Of a stretch of 64,000 nucleotides of DNA, positions 1 to 11,033 are shown piece after piece. Every line of letters begins with the position of its first letter. The stretch's first letter is position 1. This DNA comes from Annona cherimola (Eukaryota; Streptophyta; Magnoliopsida; Magnoliales; Annonaceae). The stretch covers positions 55,729,174 through 55,793,173 of the forward strand of contig CM059975.1 in NCBI GenBank assembly GCA_030490835.1, read 5' to 3'. The notes beneath the pieces were generated by a model. The model ran no database searches, was not told the DNA's origin, and saw only the letters and a list, made by a program, of their open reading frames with translations. Both the position numbers and the translations under genes were made by a program.

Positions 1-1240
1 AATTCACACCAAAGGAAGAAGTTCTCCATGATGTTAAATTCTATTTCTGGGATGACCCATATCTGTTCAAGCAATGCCCAGACCATTTATATCGAAGATG
101 TATTCCAGAGTGTGAATAAAAATCAATAGTGCAAAGCTGCCATTCATCTTTGTATGGGGGCCACTTTCAAGGAGACAAGACTGCGGTAAAAATATTTCAA
201 TTGGGATTCTACTGGCCATCTCTATTTAAAGACACCCATTTTTATGCCAAAAGGTGTGATCAATGCTAACGGACAGGTAATATTTCCAAAAGGCACGAAA
301 TGCCTCTCACTAATATCATTGAGGTATAAATATTTGATGTTTGGGGTATCGACTTCATGGGCCCATTCATTCCCTCCTTTGGAAACCACTACATTCTAGT
401 TGTTGTTGATTTTGTTTCCAAATGGGTAGAACCAATTCCTACTCAAGCGGGCGACGGCAAAACAGTTCTCAAATTCATCAAGAAGAACATCTTCACCCAT
501 TTCGGCACGCCTCGGGTGATTATTAGTGATGGAGGATCCCATTTCTGCAGCCGGCAGTTCTTGGAAATTTTGCTCAAATATGGCGTATGCCACAGAGTGA
601 CGACAGCTTATCATCCACAAGCTAATGGATAGGTCGAGTTGGCCAACAGGGAATTAAAGCAAATTCTGGATAAAACGATCGGGTCATCTAGCAAAGACTG
701 GTCCGTCAAACTAGACATGCATTATGGGCATATCGAATTGCTTATTAAACTTAGTTTGGAATGTCTCCCTACCAACCGGTTTATGGAAAAGCCTGTAATT
801 TGCCGCTGGAGTTGGAGCACAATGCGTATTGGGCGATTAAAAAACTAAACCTGGACATGCAACAAGCAGGGGAAAGTCGATTACTGCAACTCAATGAGTT
901 GGACGAATTCTAGATGCAAGCCTATGAAAGTGCCAAGATCTATAAAGAAAATGTGAAGAAATGGCATGATAAAAAGATTCTATCATGAAAATTCGATCCA
1001 GATCAGAGACTTTTTCTTTTCAATTCAAGATTAAAATTATTTCCAGGAAAATTCAAATCCAGATGGACGGGTCCGTTCGTGGTGATAAAGGCGACTGAGC
1101 ATGGGGCAGTGGAGATATTCAACGAAGTGTCCTGCAATAGTTCTGTCGTGAATGGGCAACGTCTTAAGCATTATAAGGGAGATGATTTTCAGCATTACAA
1201 GGAGGTGGTGGAACTAAAAGAAAATTAAACAGTGGGAACG
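1..1240 (+). pseudogene. Athila-type Ty3-gypsy integrase relic
   Basis: Decayed 3' part of a gypsy pol gene. Near 140-270 an HHCC-type zinc-binding remnant is readable but carries stops. From 357 the integrase core is clear: MGPF, a [11 protein letters not shown] stretch, [15 protein letters not shown], and AYHPQANG followed by a stop at about 630. Reading resumes at 639 with NRELKQILDKTIG. The order HHCC then DDE, and the wording of these motifs, match the Athila lineage. Beyond 850 the frame is lost, though integrase C-terminal-like text continues to about 1230. Several stops and frameshifts make it non-functional. It belongs to the same + strand element as the LTR at 14308; its 5' part lies outside the window. 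Confidence 0.85.
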
Positions 1241-1853
1241 TCGGGCGGAGGACGTTAAACTTAGCACTGGATGGGAGGCAACCCATCACTCATTTTCATT
1301 TTGATTTATGTCTTTGTCTTTGTTCTTGTTTTTATTATTAGGAAGAAGATTTGGAGCTGAGTTTCAAAGAGATCATGATCAAAACCTGTTTCAGGCAGCC
1401 ATCCCATCCCCAGCCCGTCGATAGCGAGGACGTGGACGCCACGGAGTCCGATTCTTGAGGGAGTCCCGGTCCTTTCATTTTGTTTTTATTTTTATTTTTC
1501 ATTGTATTTCCTTTACTAGGTCATTTTAGGTCATCATGCATTGAGGACAATGCATCTCCCAAGTTTGGGGGGTGTACAATTCTCAACCATAGGTCAGTTT
1601 TTCATGTTTTATTTTAGTTTTTCACGTTTTATTTTATTTGCATGTTATGTCAATTCCAGCTAATGAAAGTTATCTTTGTTCAATCCATCTTATTGAAAAT
1701 GTGCAGGGTTGTGATTAATATTGACTTAAAATTGAATTCATGAAAGAATGAGCAATTCAGATTAAAAACCAAGTATAAAAGCAAGTTGAAATTGACATGT
1801 GAAAGAACTAAAAGGAATTTCATAATACATTGTTCTAATTCAATTACAGGTAT
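1241..1853 (+). other. 3' non-coding region of Athila element 1
   Basis: No gene. It contains GGGAGGCAACCCA (about 1275) and the phrase GAGGACAATGCA followed by AAGTTTGGGGGG (about 1540-1572), both typical of the stretch between integrase and 3' LTR in Athila/Tat elements. It is interrupted by the Tekay-type insertion and continues at 13547. Confidence 0.6.
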
Positions 1854-1858
1854 ATCTG

Positions 1859-4384
1859 TGTGGCGCCCCGAACCGAGTTGCCTAGAAGCCTTACTCCGGG
1901 ATCGTTTTGATTGGTAAACGTGACTCAGGATTGTTGCCCTGATCACACGGCAGGATTTTTTTTTTTTTTCATCAATACATGGAAAATTCCCATCATTCAT
2001 CCAATTTGAAATATATTTCACATAACACAATTATGATAAAAAACTATTCCATAAACATTTTCATTGGAATAAAAATATTTCCTTTTCATCTCAAAATTAT
2101 CATCGTTGACTTTACATAAAGTTTACATAAACATCATTTATATCAAAAACAACATAACACTTGGCATGCTGCCTTCATCATCATTTCCTGTCTGTTGTTG
2201 AAAAAGCATGGGTGAGTAATGATACTCAGTAAGCAAGCTATACATAATTTTTCAATCATTTTCATGCATTTCATAAAATGCAAATGCAATGCATACATAG
2301 CATTCATGACATTCCTTTGGTTGCAACACTAGCTAGGCGCCCATCCCATACATGCTCCCATTTCAGGGAGGTCGCCACCGGCCTGGGCCTATTAAGCGAC
2401 TTGGCAATAGCGAGGGGGACATCCGGTCCGCTTACTACCTCGACTAAGGCCTATTCCTCGTGCACATGCTCATTCTCATACACATGCCGGCATGATATTT
2501 GCAAATCATAAACAATTTCATAAAAAGAATTTAATAAACAATTTCACAAAATGAACTTCAGTTCATGTAAAGCAGTTATAGGTATGGCCAACCTTAAATA
2601 AATTTCATAAAGCAACTTGCAAACAATTTAAAGCATTTTGGAAATAATTTGCAAAACATATAACTTGCTTACCTTCTTAGGAGGTGTCTTCGACCTTCTC
2701 TTTTCCTTTTCCTATTCAAGGACAAAGGATATTTCATTTCCTCTATTTAAGCTGCTTCCCATGTATGCTTTATAATATTTGGGCATTATTTCTTTACATA
2801 GATATTTTTGTCCATAAATTCTTCAAAAATTCCATACTTATATTCAAATATTAATTTCTAAATTTTCTCCAAAATCACGCTGTTCACTGTATTAGATCAC
2901 TGTTCATCCGTGGTTACTGTTCACAGCAACGTGGTTACTGTTCATGGGTTTCAAAAATTGATATTTTTTCCAAAAATAAAAAATACCATGACATACCTTA
3001 TGCCTAGTATATCATTGGGCATTTCTTATATTTTGAATTTATCATCATTTACTTGCCCAAAAAAATCATTTTCTCCATATACTAAAAATCATCATAAATT
3101 CACTTAAGCATAATCCTTAATTCCAAAAATCATGAAATTAATATATCATTATTACAACATCATATTTATCATAATCATACATCCCAAATCATCACTTATC
3201 AATTTTGGAGCATTATTTTCACATATCATATGCTATCTTCCCAAATACCCTATCTTCGCTCCAAATTTTTGATGTTATGGCATAATTCCATTTAAACATT
3301 ATATCTATACTTATTTTCTCATGCTTAGGCATTATCTAAGCATGTTTTTACCATAATTAACATCCAAAAGAAATTTGGGTAGAAATCACTTACCCGAAGT
3401 GGAGATACGCCTCTTTTTCTCGCACTTTCTCTCTCCAACCTTCTATTCTTCAAGGATAAAAAGTGTGAGGATGGGAAACGAAGTTGCTCAAGTGATTTTT
3501 GAGCTGGGATAGCTGTGAATTTCGTTCTTGGGCTGCTCCTCTATTTATAGGGGTCCATTTTTTCATTATTTGCAATTTACCCCCTCTAGCTTAGGGTGTA
3601 AAATGGAAAATGTGTTTTTTTCTAATTTCCAAAGGTGCCTTGAGCCAAGATCAGCCACCCTAGGCCTGCTCCAGCCCCCCTATAGCAGCCCTAATTTTCT
3701 ACCTATTTTTTGATTTTTTAAAATTAATTAAATTAAGCTAAATTAATCCTAGCCCTTGATTTATGATTTGGATGAATTTGGACCATTGATTTGGTCATGG
3801 TACTCCCCCTGCACGACCTGACATGTTGCTGCATTGCATTTAATTTTTTTTATTTATTTATTAAAAAGTCAAAAGTAGCTTTAATTAAAAGTTAAGCTAC
3901 TTTTTCAATCTCTAAATGACGCTTCATCTTGACCTTTGATTTATGATTTTCATCACATCTTAATCCATTCATCATGTTCATCATGAATTTTTAACCATCC
4001 ATAAAAATTTTCATCGAATTCCGACGCCGGGATTGCAATTTATGAATTTTTTTCTATTTTTCCACAAAAATCCAAACTTGGAATAAAATATCCAAAAGAA
4101 TTGCTATTTTGTCTTGTAGTGATTAAATCTCTATTTTGTCTTTTTGTGATTAAGTTAATCCAAGTGATTAACTCTTAATCATACATCTTAACCCCTTATT
4201 TACTATTCACGTTTACTATTCACGTTGCATTCATGGGGTTAAATTTTCAACTGCATTATTACAACCTCAAATACACATGTCCATTCATAAATTTTTATTT
4301 ATTTATAAAATAATCTTCAAAATTACAAATGTCGAAATGACGCATATATGGTCGAAATGACGCGTATACGGTCGGGGTTCCACA
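1859..4384 (-). repeat. 3' LTR of Tekay copy 1
   Basis: 2526 bp. Read on the - strand it begins TGTGGAACCCCGACC and ends CGGGGCGCCACA, so the termini are TG...CA with a short TGTGG/CCACA inverted repeat. It contains a small local duplication of the GTCGAAATGACGC segment near 4330-4365 that the other LTR lacks. Confidence 0.93.
3542..3549 (-). promoter_or_regulatory. LTR TATA box (TATAAATA)
   Basis: TATAAATA on the - strand in the 3' LTR, about 840 bp from the LTR 5' end. It is conserved at the matching position of the other LTR (12717-12724). Confidence 0.6.
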
Positions 4385-4385
4385 A

Positions 4386-4399
4386 TTCTCCCCCCCTTA
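4386..4399 (-). promoter_or_regulatory. polypurine tract of Tekay copy 1
   Basis: On the - strand this reads TAAGGGGGGGAGAA and lies directly beside the 3' LTR. This is the standard position for the plus-strand primer in reverse transcription. Confidence 0.8.
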
Positions 4400-4420
4400 C
4401 AATAGGTTTCGTCCCGAAAC

Positions 4421-7400
4421 CTATCTTTCTTCGATTAATTGAGGGTACTTTCTTTCAACTTCTTCCCGTAACTCCCATGTGGCTTCGGATTCTGAATATC
4501 GATTCCATTGAACCTTTACATACTCAATTTCTCTGTTCCGAAGCTTCTTGATCTTGAAATCCAGTATCTTGATTGGTCTCTCCTCATAGTTCAAGTGTTC
4601 TTGTATTGGCAAATTTTCCTCTATCAACACATGGGTTGGATCTGAAACATATTTCCTAAGCATGGAGATGTGAAACACATTGTGGATGGCACTGAGGGCT
4701 GGTGGCAGAGCTATTTTATAGGCTAGATTGCCTATCTTTTCCAAAACTTGAAAGGGCCCAACATATCTCGGGTTTAATTTTCCCCTCTTTCCAAACCGGG
4801 TGACTCCTTTGAATGGTGTTACCTTAACGAATACGTGATCCCCAACTTGGATATTTAAATCCCTTCTTTTGCAATCGGTGTAACTCTTTTGCCTGCTCTG
4901 GGCTGTGAGTATATACTGGCGAATCACTTGAACTTTTTCCGCCATTCTTTTTGAGAGGTCTGGAGCCAATTTTCTTTCTCCCACTTCATCCCAGTTTAGA
5001 GGAGTTCTGCATTTTCGTCCATATAAAGCTTCAAATGGGGCCATTTGAATACTTGCTTGATAACTGTTGTTATAAGAAAATTCTGCCATAGCCAAATATT
5101 CATCCCATGATCCTCCAAATTCTACTGTGCACATCCTCAGCATATCCTCTACTATTTGATTTACCCTTTCTATCTGCCCATCAGTTTGAGGATGAAATGC
5201 TGTACTGAATTTCAGCTGTGTACCTAAGGTTTGATGTAAACTTTTCCAAAATCGAGATGTAAAACTGGAATCTCGATCAGAAACTATTGACTTAGGTACT
5301 CCATGCAGTCTCACTATCTCCTTATAATAAATTTTAGTCAGTCGCTCAACAGTAAAATTTTTCTTGATGGCTAGGAAATGAGCTACTTTTGATAATCTAT
5401 CTACTATGACCCATATAGCATCATTTCCATTATGGGTTCTTGGCAACCCTTCAATAAAATCCATAGTAATATCATCCCATTTCCATTCTGGAATTTCTAG
5501 CGATTGTAATTTTCCAGGGGTTCTTTGATGATCAGCCTTAACCCTTTGACATGTTAGGCACTTAGCCACATATTCAGCAATTTCTCTCTTCATATTATTC
5601 CACCAATACATCTTTTTGATGTCTTGATACATCTTGGTGCTACCTGGATGCATTGAAAATGGAGAGAAATGTGCTTCTTTCAATATCTGTTCCTTTACTT
5701 CCTCTTGATCAGGTATACATAGGCGACCCCTGTATCTATACATCCCATGTTCATCTTGTATGTATTCACTGGGATTTTTCTTAATCATTTTCTCCACATA
5801 ATTCTTGAAATCCCCATTTTCTTGTTGAGCCATTTTAATTTGCTCAAATAAATTTGACTGGATTTGTAATTGAGACAATCTAACTTGTACCCCAGGTGGG
5901 CTTACAATTAATTCTAATTGTCTCAATTCTTGTAATAGCCTTTCTTCCTTTGTGATGAGATGTGCTAAGCTAACATTTCTACTTAACGCATCGGCTACTA
6001 CATTGGCTTTGCCTGGATGATATAAAATGTCAAGATCATAATCCTTGAGTAATTCGAGCCATCTCCTTTGCCTCATATTTAACTCCTTTTGAGTAAAAAT
6101 ATACTTGAGGCTCTTGTGATCAGTATAGACCTCACATTTAACTCCATATAAATAATGTCTCCATATTTTCAAGGCAAAGACTACTGCTGCCAATTCTAAA
6201 TCATGGGTTGGATAGTTTACCTCATTTGGCTTGAGTTGCCGAGATGCGTATGATATAACTTTTCCATTTTGCATCAGTACACATCCTAATCCTTTCTTTG
6301 AGGCATCACTATAGATCACAAACCCTTCCTTTTCCGTAGGTAGTGTTAGAATTGGAGCTTTTACCAGTCTTTTCTTTAATTCCTGGAAGCTATTCTCACA
6401 TTCCTGTGTCCATTCATACCTAACTCCTTTCCTTGTCAGCTTTGTGAGTGGAGCTGACAATTGTGAGAATCCTTCCACAAATCTTCTGTAGTAGCCAGCT
6501 AACCCTAGGAAACTTCTTATTTCCGTGATATTTGTTGGCTGTGGCCACTTTGTTATTGCCTCAATCTTTTGAGGATCTACTTGTATTCCCTTCTCGGATA
6601 TAATGTGGCCGAGAAAGGCTACCTGTTTCAACCAAAACTCACATTTTTTTAATTTAGCATATAATTTCTCCCATCGAAGAATTTCCAACACTATCGTTAA
6701 ATGCTTCTCATGTTCTTCTTCTGTCTTTGAATAAATTAATATATCATCAATGAATACCACCACAAATTGATCTAAAAATTCTCGAAAAATTCTGTTCATC
6801 ATATCCATAAACACGGCTGGGGCATTCGTTAGTCCAAATGGCGTGACTAAGAATTCATAATGCCCATATCTTGTTCTGAATGCTGTTTTATGGATGTCCT
6901 TTGGACATATCCTCAATCGGTGGTAACCTGACTGTAAATCAATTTTTGAAAATGTAGAAGCTCCTTTTAACTGATCAAAAAGATCATCTATTCTTGGGAG
7001 TGGGTACTTATTTGTTACTGTTACTTTGTTCAATTCTCTGTAATCAATACAGAGTCTCAAACTCCCATCCTTTTTCCTTACAAATAATACTGGAGCTCCC
7101 CAAGGTGATGCACTGGGTCTAATAAACCCCTTTTCTAATAAATCTTGAATTTGTACTTTTAACTCAGCCAATTCGGCTGGTGCCATCCTATATGGGGCCT
7201 TAGATATTGGGGCTGTCCCTGGAATAATTTCTATTTCCATATCCATCTCCCTTTCCGGTGGTAAATTACATAGCTCTTTTGAAAAAATATCTAGAAATTC
7301 CTTTACCACTGGGATTTGTTCCATAGGTACCCCATCTCTTATTGTGTTTATAGAGACCAGATAAGTTGTACATTGTTGGCGCATCAGCTTAGCTGCTTTC

Positions 7401-7645
7401 ATAGCTGATACCATCCTTATTGTGTTTTCTGGCTGTCTTATTTTACTGATCTCTATTTCATGTTTTGGTGCTTCAAATTGCACCTTTTTATTTCTACAAT
7501 CAATTGTCGCACCCCATTGACTTAGCCAATCCATCCCTAATATGACATCAAACTCTGTCATGGGTAATAGGATGAGATCAGCTTCCAATATTTTTGTTTC
7601 TATCCTGATAGGACATGCTTTGCAGATTTGATTTATACTTGCCAA
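4421..7645 (-). CDS. Tekay-type pol: protease end, RT, RNase H, integrase, chromodomain
   Basis: Open reading of about 1074 residues with no internal stop. It begins in the protease C-terminal half (LGMDWL at about 37-41). The RT follows, with [11 protein letters not shown] at about 196-206 and the catalytic FIDD at 298-301. RNase H (YSDAS) starts near 445. The integrase zinc finger lies at about 659-699, and its catalytic D, D, E fall near 729, 790 and 826. A chromodomain-like tail rich in K, W and E occupies about 1025-1070. The upstream end has no ATG: the frame opens at a TTG just after the gag frame stops, so pol was probably once joined to gag-protease and a single frameshift at about 7650 now separates them. 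All catalytic residues I checked are present. Confidence 0.93.
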   Translation of the reverse strand: MASINQICKACPIRIETKILEADLILLPMTEFDVILGMDWLSQWGATIDCRNKKVQFEAPKHEIEISKIRQPENTIRMVSAMKAAKLMRQQCTTYLVSINTIRDGVPMEQIPVVKEFLDIFSKELCNLPPEREMDMEIEIIPGTAPISKAPYRMAPAELAELKVQIQDLLEKGFIRPSASPWGAPVLFVRKKDGSLRLCIDYRELNKVTVTNKYPLPRIDDLFDQLKGASTFSKIDLQSGYHRLRICPKDIHKTAFRTRYGHYEFLVTPFGLTNAPAVFMDMMNRIFREFLDQFVVVFIDDILIYSKTEEEHEKHLTIVLEILRWEKLYAKLKKCEFWLKQVAFLGHIISEKGIQVDPQKIEAITKWPQPTNITEIRSFLGLAGYYRRFVEGFSQLSAPLTKLTRKGVRYEWTQECENSFQELKKRLVKAPILTLPTEKEGFVIYSDASKKGLGCVLMQNGKVISYASRQLKPNEVNYPTHDLELAAVVFALKIWRHYLYGVKCEVYTDHKSLKYIFTQKELNMRQRRWLELLKDYDLDILYHPGKANVVADALSRNVSLAHLITKEERLLQELRQLELIVSPPGVQVRLSQLQIQSNLFEQIKMAQQENGDFKNYVEKMIKKNPSEYIQDEHGMYRYRGRLCIPDQEEVKEQILKEAHFSPFSMHPGSTKMYQDIKKMYWWNNMKREIAEYVAKCLTCQRVKADHQRTPGKLQSLEIPEWKWDDITMDFIEGLPRTHNGNDAIWVIVDRLSKVAHFLAIKKNFTVERLTKIYYKEIVRLHGVPKSIVSDRDSSFTSRFWKSLHQTLGTQLKFSTAFHPQTDGQIERVNQIVEDMLRMCTVEFGGSWDEYLAMAEFSYNNSYQASIQMAPFEALYGRKCRTPLNWDEVGERKLAPDLSKRMAEKVQVIRQYILTAQSRQKSYTDCKRRDLNIQVGDHVFVKVTPFKGVTRFGKRGKLNPRYVGPFQVLEKIGNLAYKIALPPALSAIHNVFHISMLRKYVSDPTHVLIEENLPIQEHLNYEERPIKILDFKIKKLRNREIEYVKVQWNRYSESEATWELREEVERKYPQLIEER

Positions 7646-7646
7646 T

Positions 7647-8756
7647 CTATACTGGGGATTCTACATGTATAGTACTACTAGTTTCCTCTACCCGAAGTGC
7701 GTGTGTGATTACAAATTGGTATGATATAAATGAATGCGTAGCTCCAGAATCAAATAAAGCTACTGCAGAATTTCCCAAAATGTAAATCATACCTGTAATC
7801 ACTTTTTCCTCCATCTCTTGTGACTCCGTTCGGGTGAGGGCTTGGACACGCACTGGGTTGGTAGCAGTACTGGGTCGATTAGCGATGGCGGGGACTTTTT
7901 GCTTGGCCGGCCTCCCTTGAGCTTGTGCTCCTTGTGGCTTATTCGGACAATTGGGCGAAATGTGTCCGACCTGACCACAGTTGAAGCACTTTATTATCTT
8001 GGCTTCGTCGGTCCCGCAGTCCCGGGCCACATGACCCGTTTGGCCACATTTGTAGCATTTCCCCGTTCCCTGTAAACATTCGCCTGAGTGGCGCTTGTGG
8101 CAAGTTCTGCAAGTCGGGGCGCTCTTTGTCTGGTCACCGATTTTCTTTTTTTCGGCGAATCCCCTTTTCCCTTTATTAGCCTCACCTTCCTTGGAGGCTG
8201 TAAAGAATTGTTTTTGAGCTTGCCTAAGCTCCTGAGTCCTCATAGACTCCATCTCCAATGCCCTAGCCCTCTCATTGCTAGAGGCATAGTCCTTTATTAA
8301 TAATGGGGCTAACCCCTCTCTTAGCTGGGGTCTCAATCCCCTCTGGAACCTTTGTGCCTTATTTTCCGGCACATTGGCGATCCACGACACATATCTTACC
8401 AAGGCATTGAACTTTGTGGCATACTCCGTAACCGTCATCCTACCTTGGTAAAGTTTCTCAAATTCTATCACCCTCTGGCTCTGCAGCCCTACAGGGAGAT
8501 ATTCTTTATTAAATTCCTCAAAAAACTCATGCCACGAGACTTGCTCTGGATGTGGCATAGTGACTATCAGCGTTTCCCACCATTCATAAGCATCTTTTAT
8601 CAGTAGGTGAGTAGCGCACAGCACTTTCTTCTGATCATTGCAGAACGATATTCTAAATAATTTCTTAATTTCCGTAATCCATTGCTCTACAATGAGGGGG
8701 TCCGGTTCCCCTGCAAACTTGGGCAGTCTCTGGGCAAGAAAGGCATTGGTAGCCTT
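7647..8756 (-). pseudogene. Tekay-type gag C-terminal part and protease active site (split gene)
   Basis: The larger part of gag. Capsid-type text (QWITEIKKLFRI, YEWWETL) is followed by a basic region, a CRTCHKRHSGEC cluster, two CCHC zinc knuckles (CYKCGQTGHVARDC and CFNCGQVGHISPNC), and the retropepsin active site LFDSGATHSF. It stops at 7647-7649 after VESPV, one frame away from pol. At its 5' end the gag frame is broken at 8756 by the insertion of the solo LTR; the residues on both sides (EADRKA before, TNAFLAQ after) show that gag was continuous before. The open frame visible on the sequence runs a few codons into the LTR, which is fortuitous. Confidence 0.9.
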
Positions 8757-9441
8757 TGTTGGGTCCCGAATAGATGGCAAAACCCAAGAGGGGAGGGGTG
8801 AATTGGGTTCTTAAAAATTTCTTTTGGTAACTTAAAAACTTAACCCCTTGTAGAATTAATCCCCTTTAATGAAGAAATTGAATGGAAAGCAAAGTAATAA
8901 AGAGAGCAGAAATAAAAACAAGTAGACAAGGATTTTATAGTGGTTCGGGCAACCTCCCTACTCCACTCTTCCAAGCTCACACACCTTGTGACTTGGGTTC
9001 CACTATTGTATTCTCTCAATACAATTAGAGCCTCTTGCTCTCTTCTAGATTCAAAGCTCTAGGGGACATCAACAACTAGAGCCACTTGCTCTCTTCTAGA
9101 TTCTAGCTCTAGGGGGCATCAACAACTAGCATAAGTAGGTGATGAGTCACACTCCAATCACACACTACTTTGCTATCACTTGGTCCTAGCTACCCAAGCT
9201 AAATCAAGTTCAATACAAACAAATAATCAATGAAAGTAAACTACACTTTACAGGTGTGTAGAAACGATTTAGCACGGGGAAGAACTTGTAGATGATGGCT
9301 TTGAAGTTTCTGAATGTAGCTCTTGCAACTTGAAGCACAATTCTTCCTCTCTTGATTGGCTTGATCACTTTAATGCTCTTGTAGATAGGAGTTATGCTCA
9401 CTTAATGTTTTCCAACTACTTCCCTCGTCCACCATGAATGC

Positions 9442-9449
9442 TATTTATA
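9442..9449 (-). promoter_or_regulatory. TATA box of the solo LTR
   Basis: TATAAATA on the - strand, just downstream (in - orientation) of the GTCGAC array. It matches positions 54232-54239, 63359-63366 and 16634-16641 in the other family members. Confidence 0.6.
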
Positions 9450-9528
9450 ATTTTGGAGGGAATCCGAACGTTAGAAGGTAGGTGGCGCGCATTTAATGCG
9501 CCAACGTTCGAATTAATTCGACCGTTGC

Positions 9529-10306
9529 GACCCAAGTCGCAGGTGGAGTCGACTTCGGGTGCGACTTCACCCAAGTCGCTGACGGAGTCGACTTCGGGTG
9601 AGACTTCGCGGACTCCGGTCTTCAGTTTTCAACGCTGGAAGTTTTTCCTCGATTGAAGTCGATCATGAAGTCGACTTGGCTTTGCGACTTCACTTCCTGT
9701 AGCGTCTTCAAGTTCCAGGTCGGGTCGACTTGGCTTCAGACTTGACCCAAGTCGCAGGTGGAGTCGACTTCGGCTTCGACTTCACCTCGGCAGTTTGCTT
9801 TATGAACTTGAATAATTTCGAGATGCTTTGTCTCATCATGCCTTTGCTTCTTTTGTGTTTTTCATGTCTTGAATCATTGAGTCTTGCTTTCATTAGCTCC
9901 ATGATTTGCAAACCTTTGACTTGATAGACTTGATTTGATCTTGAATGCCTTGAAGCTTTTGAGCCTATAGTGAAGAAGTCCTTTGAGTGATTTGAAACTG
10001 CAGCTTTGATCTTTGACAAACTCAAGTCGCGCTTGGGGTCGACTTCGTCCCCGACTTCACCTAAGTCGCACATGGAGTCGACTTGGCCTGCGACTTGGCA
10101 GCTCCGTGTCCCAACTTTCAGCTCTGGACAAATTTGCACTTCTGAAGTCGATAGCGAGGTCGACTTCGTCTGCGACTTGGCTACCCAAGTCGCATGTGGA
10201 GTCGACTTGACCTGCGACTTCACTTGCTCTTTCTCCCATTTCAACTCTGGACGTTTTAGGCACATTGAAGTCAATCTTGGAGTCGACTTGGGGAACGACT
10301 TGGCCT
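9529..10306 (-). repeat. GTCGAC palindrome array (LTR U3)
   Basis: About ten GTCGAC cores, in two clusters near 9529-9780 and 10022-10306. They usually appear as GAGTCGACTT flanked by AAGTCGCA on one side and TGCGACTT on the other, giving a nested inverted repeat of about 40 bp. The array lies upstream of the TATA box in the transcriptional sense. Confidence 0.85.
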
Positions 10307-10437
10307 TCCAACTTGATTTTCTTCAAATGTATATTCCTTAAGACATTTCACAAACTTGTTAGTAGCCAAGACTTTCTCAAATTGATTTGTTAATCATCAA
10401 AACATAGATTTAGCTAGTTTTCCTCATGTTTCCAACA

Positions 10438-10819
10438 GCCTTTCTATCGGCCTCAAGGAGACTATCCTCTACTCCCCTTGACGTGCCGGGATTGGCCGAG
10501 GGCCCTGGTCTTTCCCCATCTCCTCTTGATGGTGGGGCTTGCTGGTTCCTCATTTCTTGCAAGAACCCAGTAGTCTGGGCTGTCCATTGCTGCATAGCTT
10601 TTTCAATAGCCGCAGCAATTCTTTCTTCTATATTGACCTCTGCTTGAGGTCTAGGGCTTTCCTCTCGCCGTGGGCGGGTCCTAGAGGATCGCTCCTCTGA
10701 TTCAGCCCTATAAGTTCTTTTACTAGCTTCGCCCTTGTTTGATCAACTGATTCTTCCATCGGGGCCTTTCCTTTGTTGACTCTTGCTTTAGCTCTAGTGA
10801 GCGGCATTTTCAACTTCAT
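10438..10819 (-). pseudogene. Tekay-type gag N-terminal part
   Basis: Starts at ATG 10819-10817 (MKLKMPLTRAKARV). A basic N-terminus is followed by a frameshift near 10630, then by the helical stretch EKAMQQWTAQTTGFLQEMR and EADRKA, ending at the solo LTR. The gag of Tekay copy 2 at 46996 has the same organisation (EKAMQQATRDWAAQTADIIQ). Apart from the frameshift and the insertion, it joins in frame to the gag part at 8756. Confidence 0.8.
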
Positions 10820-10932
10820 AAAACATTTATTAGTATAACATCAATATTCATCAATGGTAAATAATTGAGTCATAATCATAATTTCATGTATTCTAGCTTA
10901 GTCTTTCCTTTTTTGCCTATTTCCCAATCCAT

Positions 10933-11028
10933 GCTCTGATACCAACTTCTGTGGTATCAAACTTATCCTTTCAACATCATTTATTTTCTCCTTCTCCCGC
11001 CTATTTACCAATCCTTACTTTGATACCA
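10933..11028 (-). promoter_or_regulatory. duplicated primer-binding site (initiator-Met tRNA)
   Basis: Two primer-site-like sequences, 84 bp apart. The inner one (10933-10944) reads TGGTATCAGAGC on the - strand, a perfect match to the 3' end of plant initiator tRNA-Met. The outer one (11017-11028), directly beside the 5' LTR, is TGGTATCAAAGT, with two changes. A partial copy of the LTR edge (CTTCTGTGGT) is duplicated with the inner site. Confidence 0.75.
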
Positions 11029-11033
11029 ACTTC

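Larger units (their letters stand above)
8757..10437 (-). mobile_element. solo Sirevirus-type LTR inserted in Tekay gag
   Basis: 1681 bp with termini TGTTGG...CCAACA and a perfect 5-bp duplication of gag sequence, GCCTT (8752-8756 and 10438-10442). It is homologous along its length to the LTRs of the Sirevirus at 53602-63368, sharing the edge TGTTGGTCCCGA, the block AGAGGGGAGGGGTGAATTGG, a TATA box and the GTCGAC palindrome array. No coding region lies between its ends. Ends plus target duplication without an interior identify a solo LTR left by LTR-LTR recombination. Confidence 0.9.

Noticed and set aside
4348..4551. Short + strand ORFs opposite Tekay pol and gag (4348-8606)
   Set aside because: Antisense shadows of the intact - strand pol and gag frames.
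9529..10306. CRISPR-like or satellite array
   Set aside because: Spacing is irregular, there are no unique spacers, the units are palindromes inside an LTR, and the genome is a plant.
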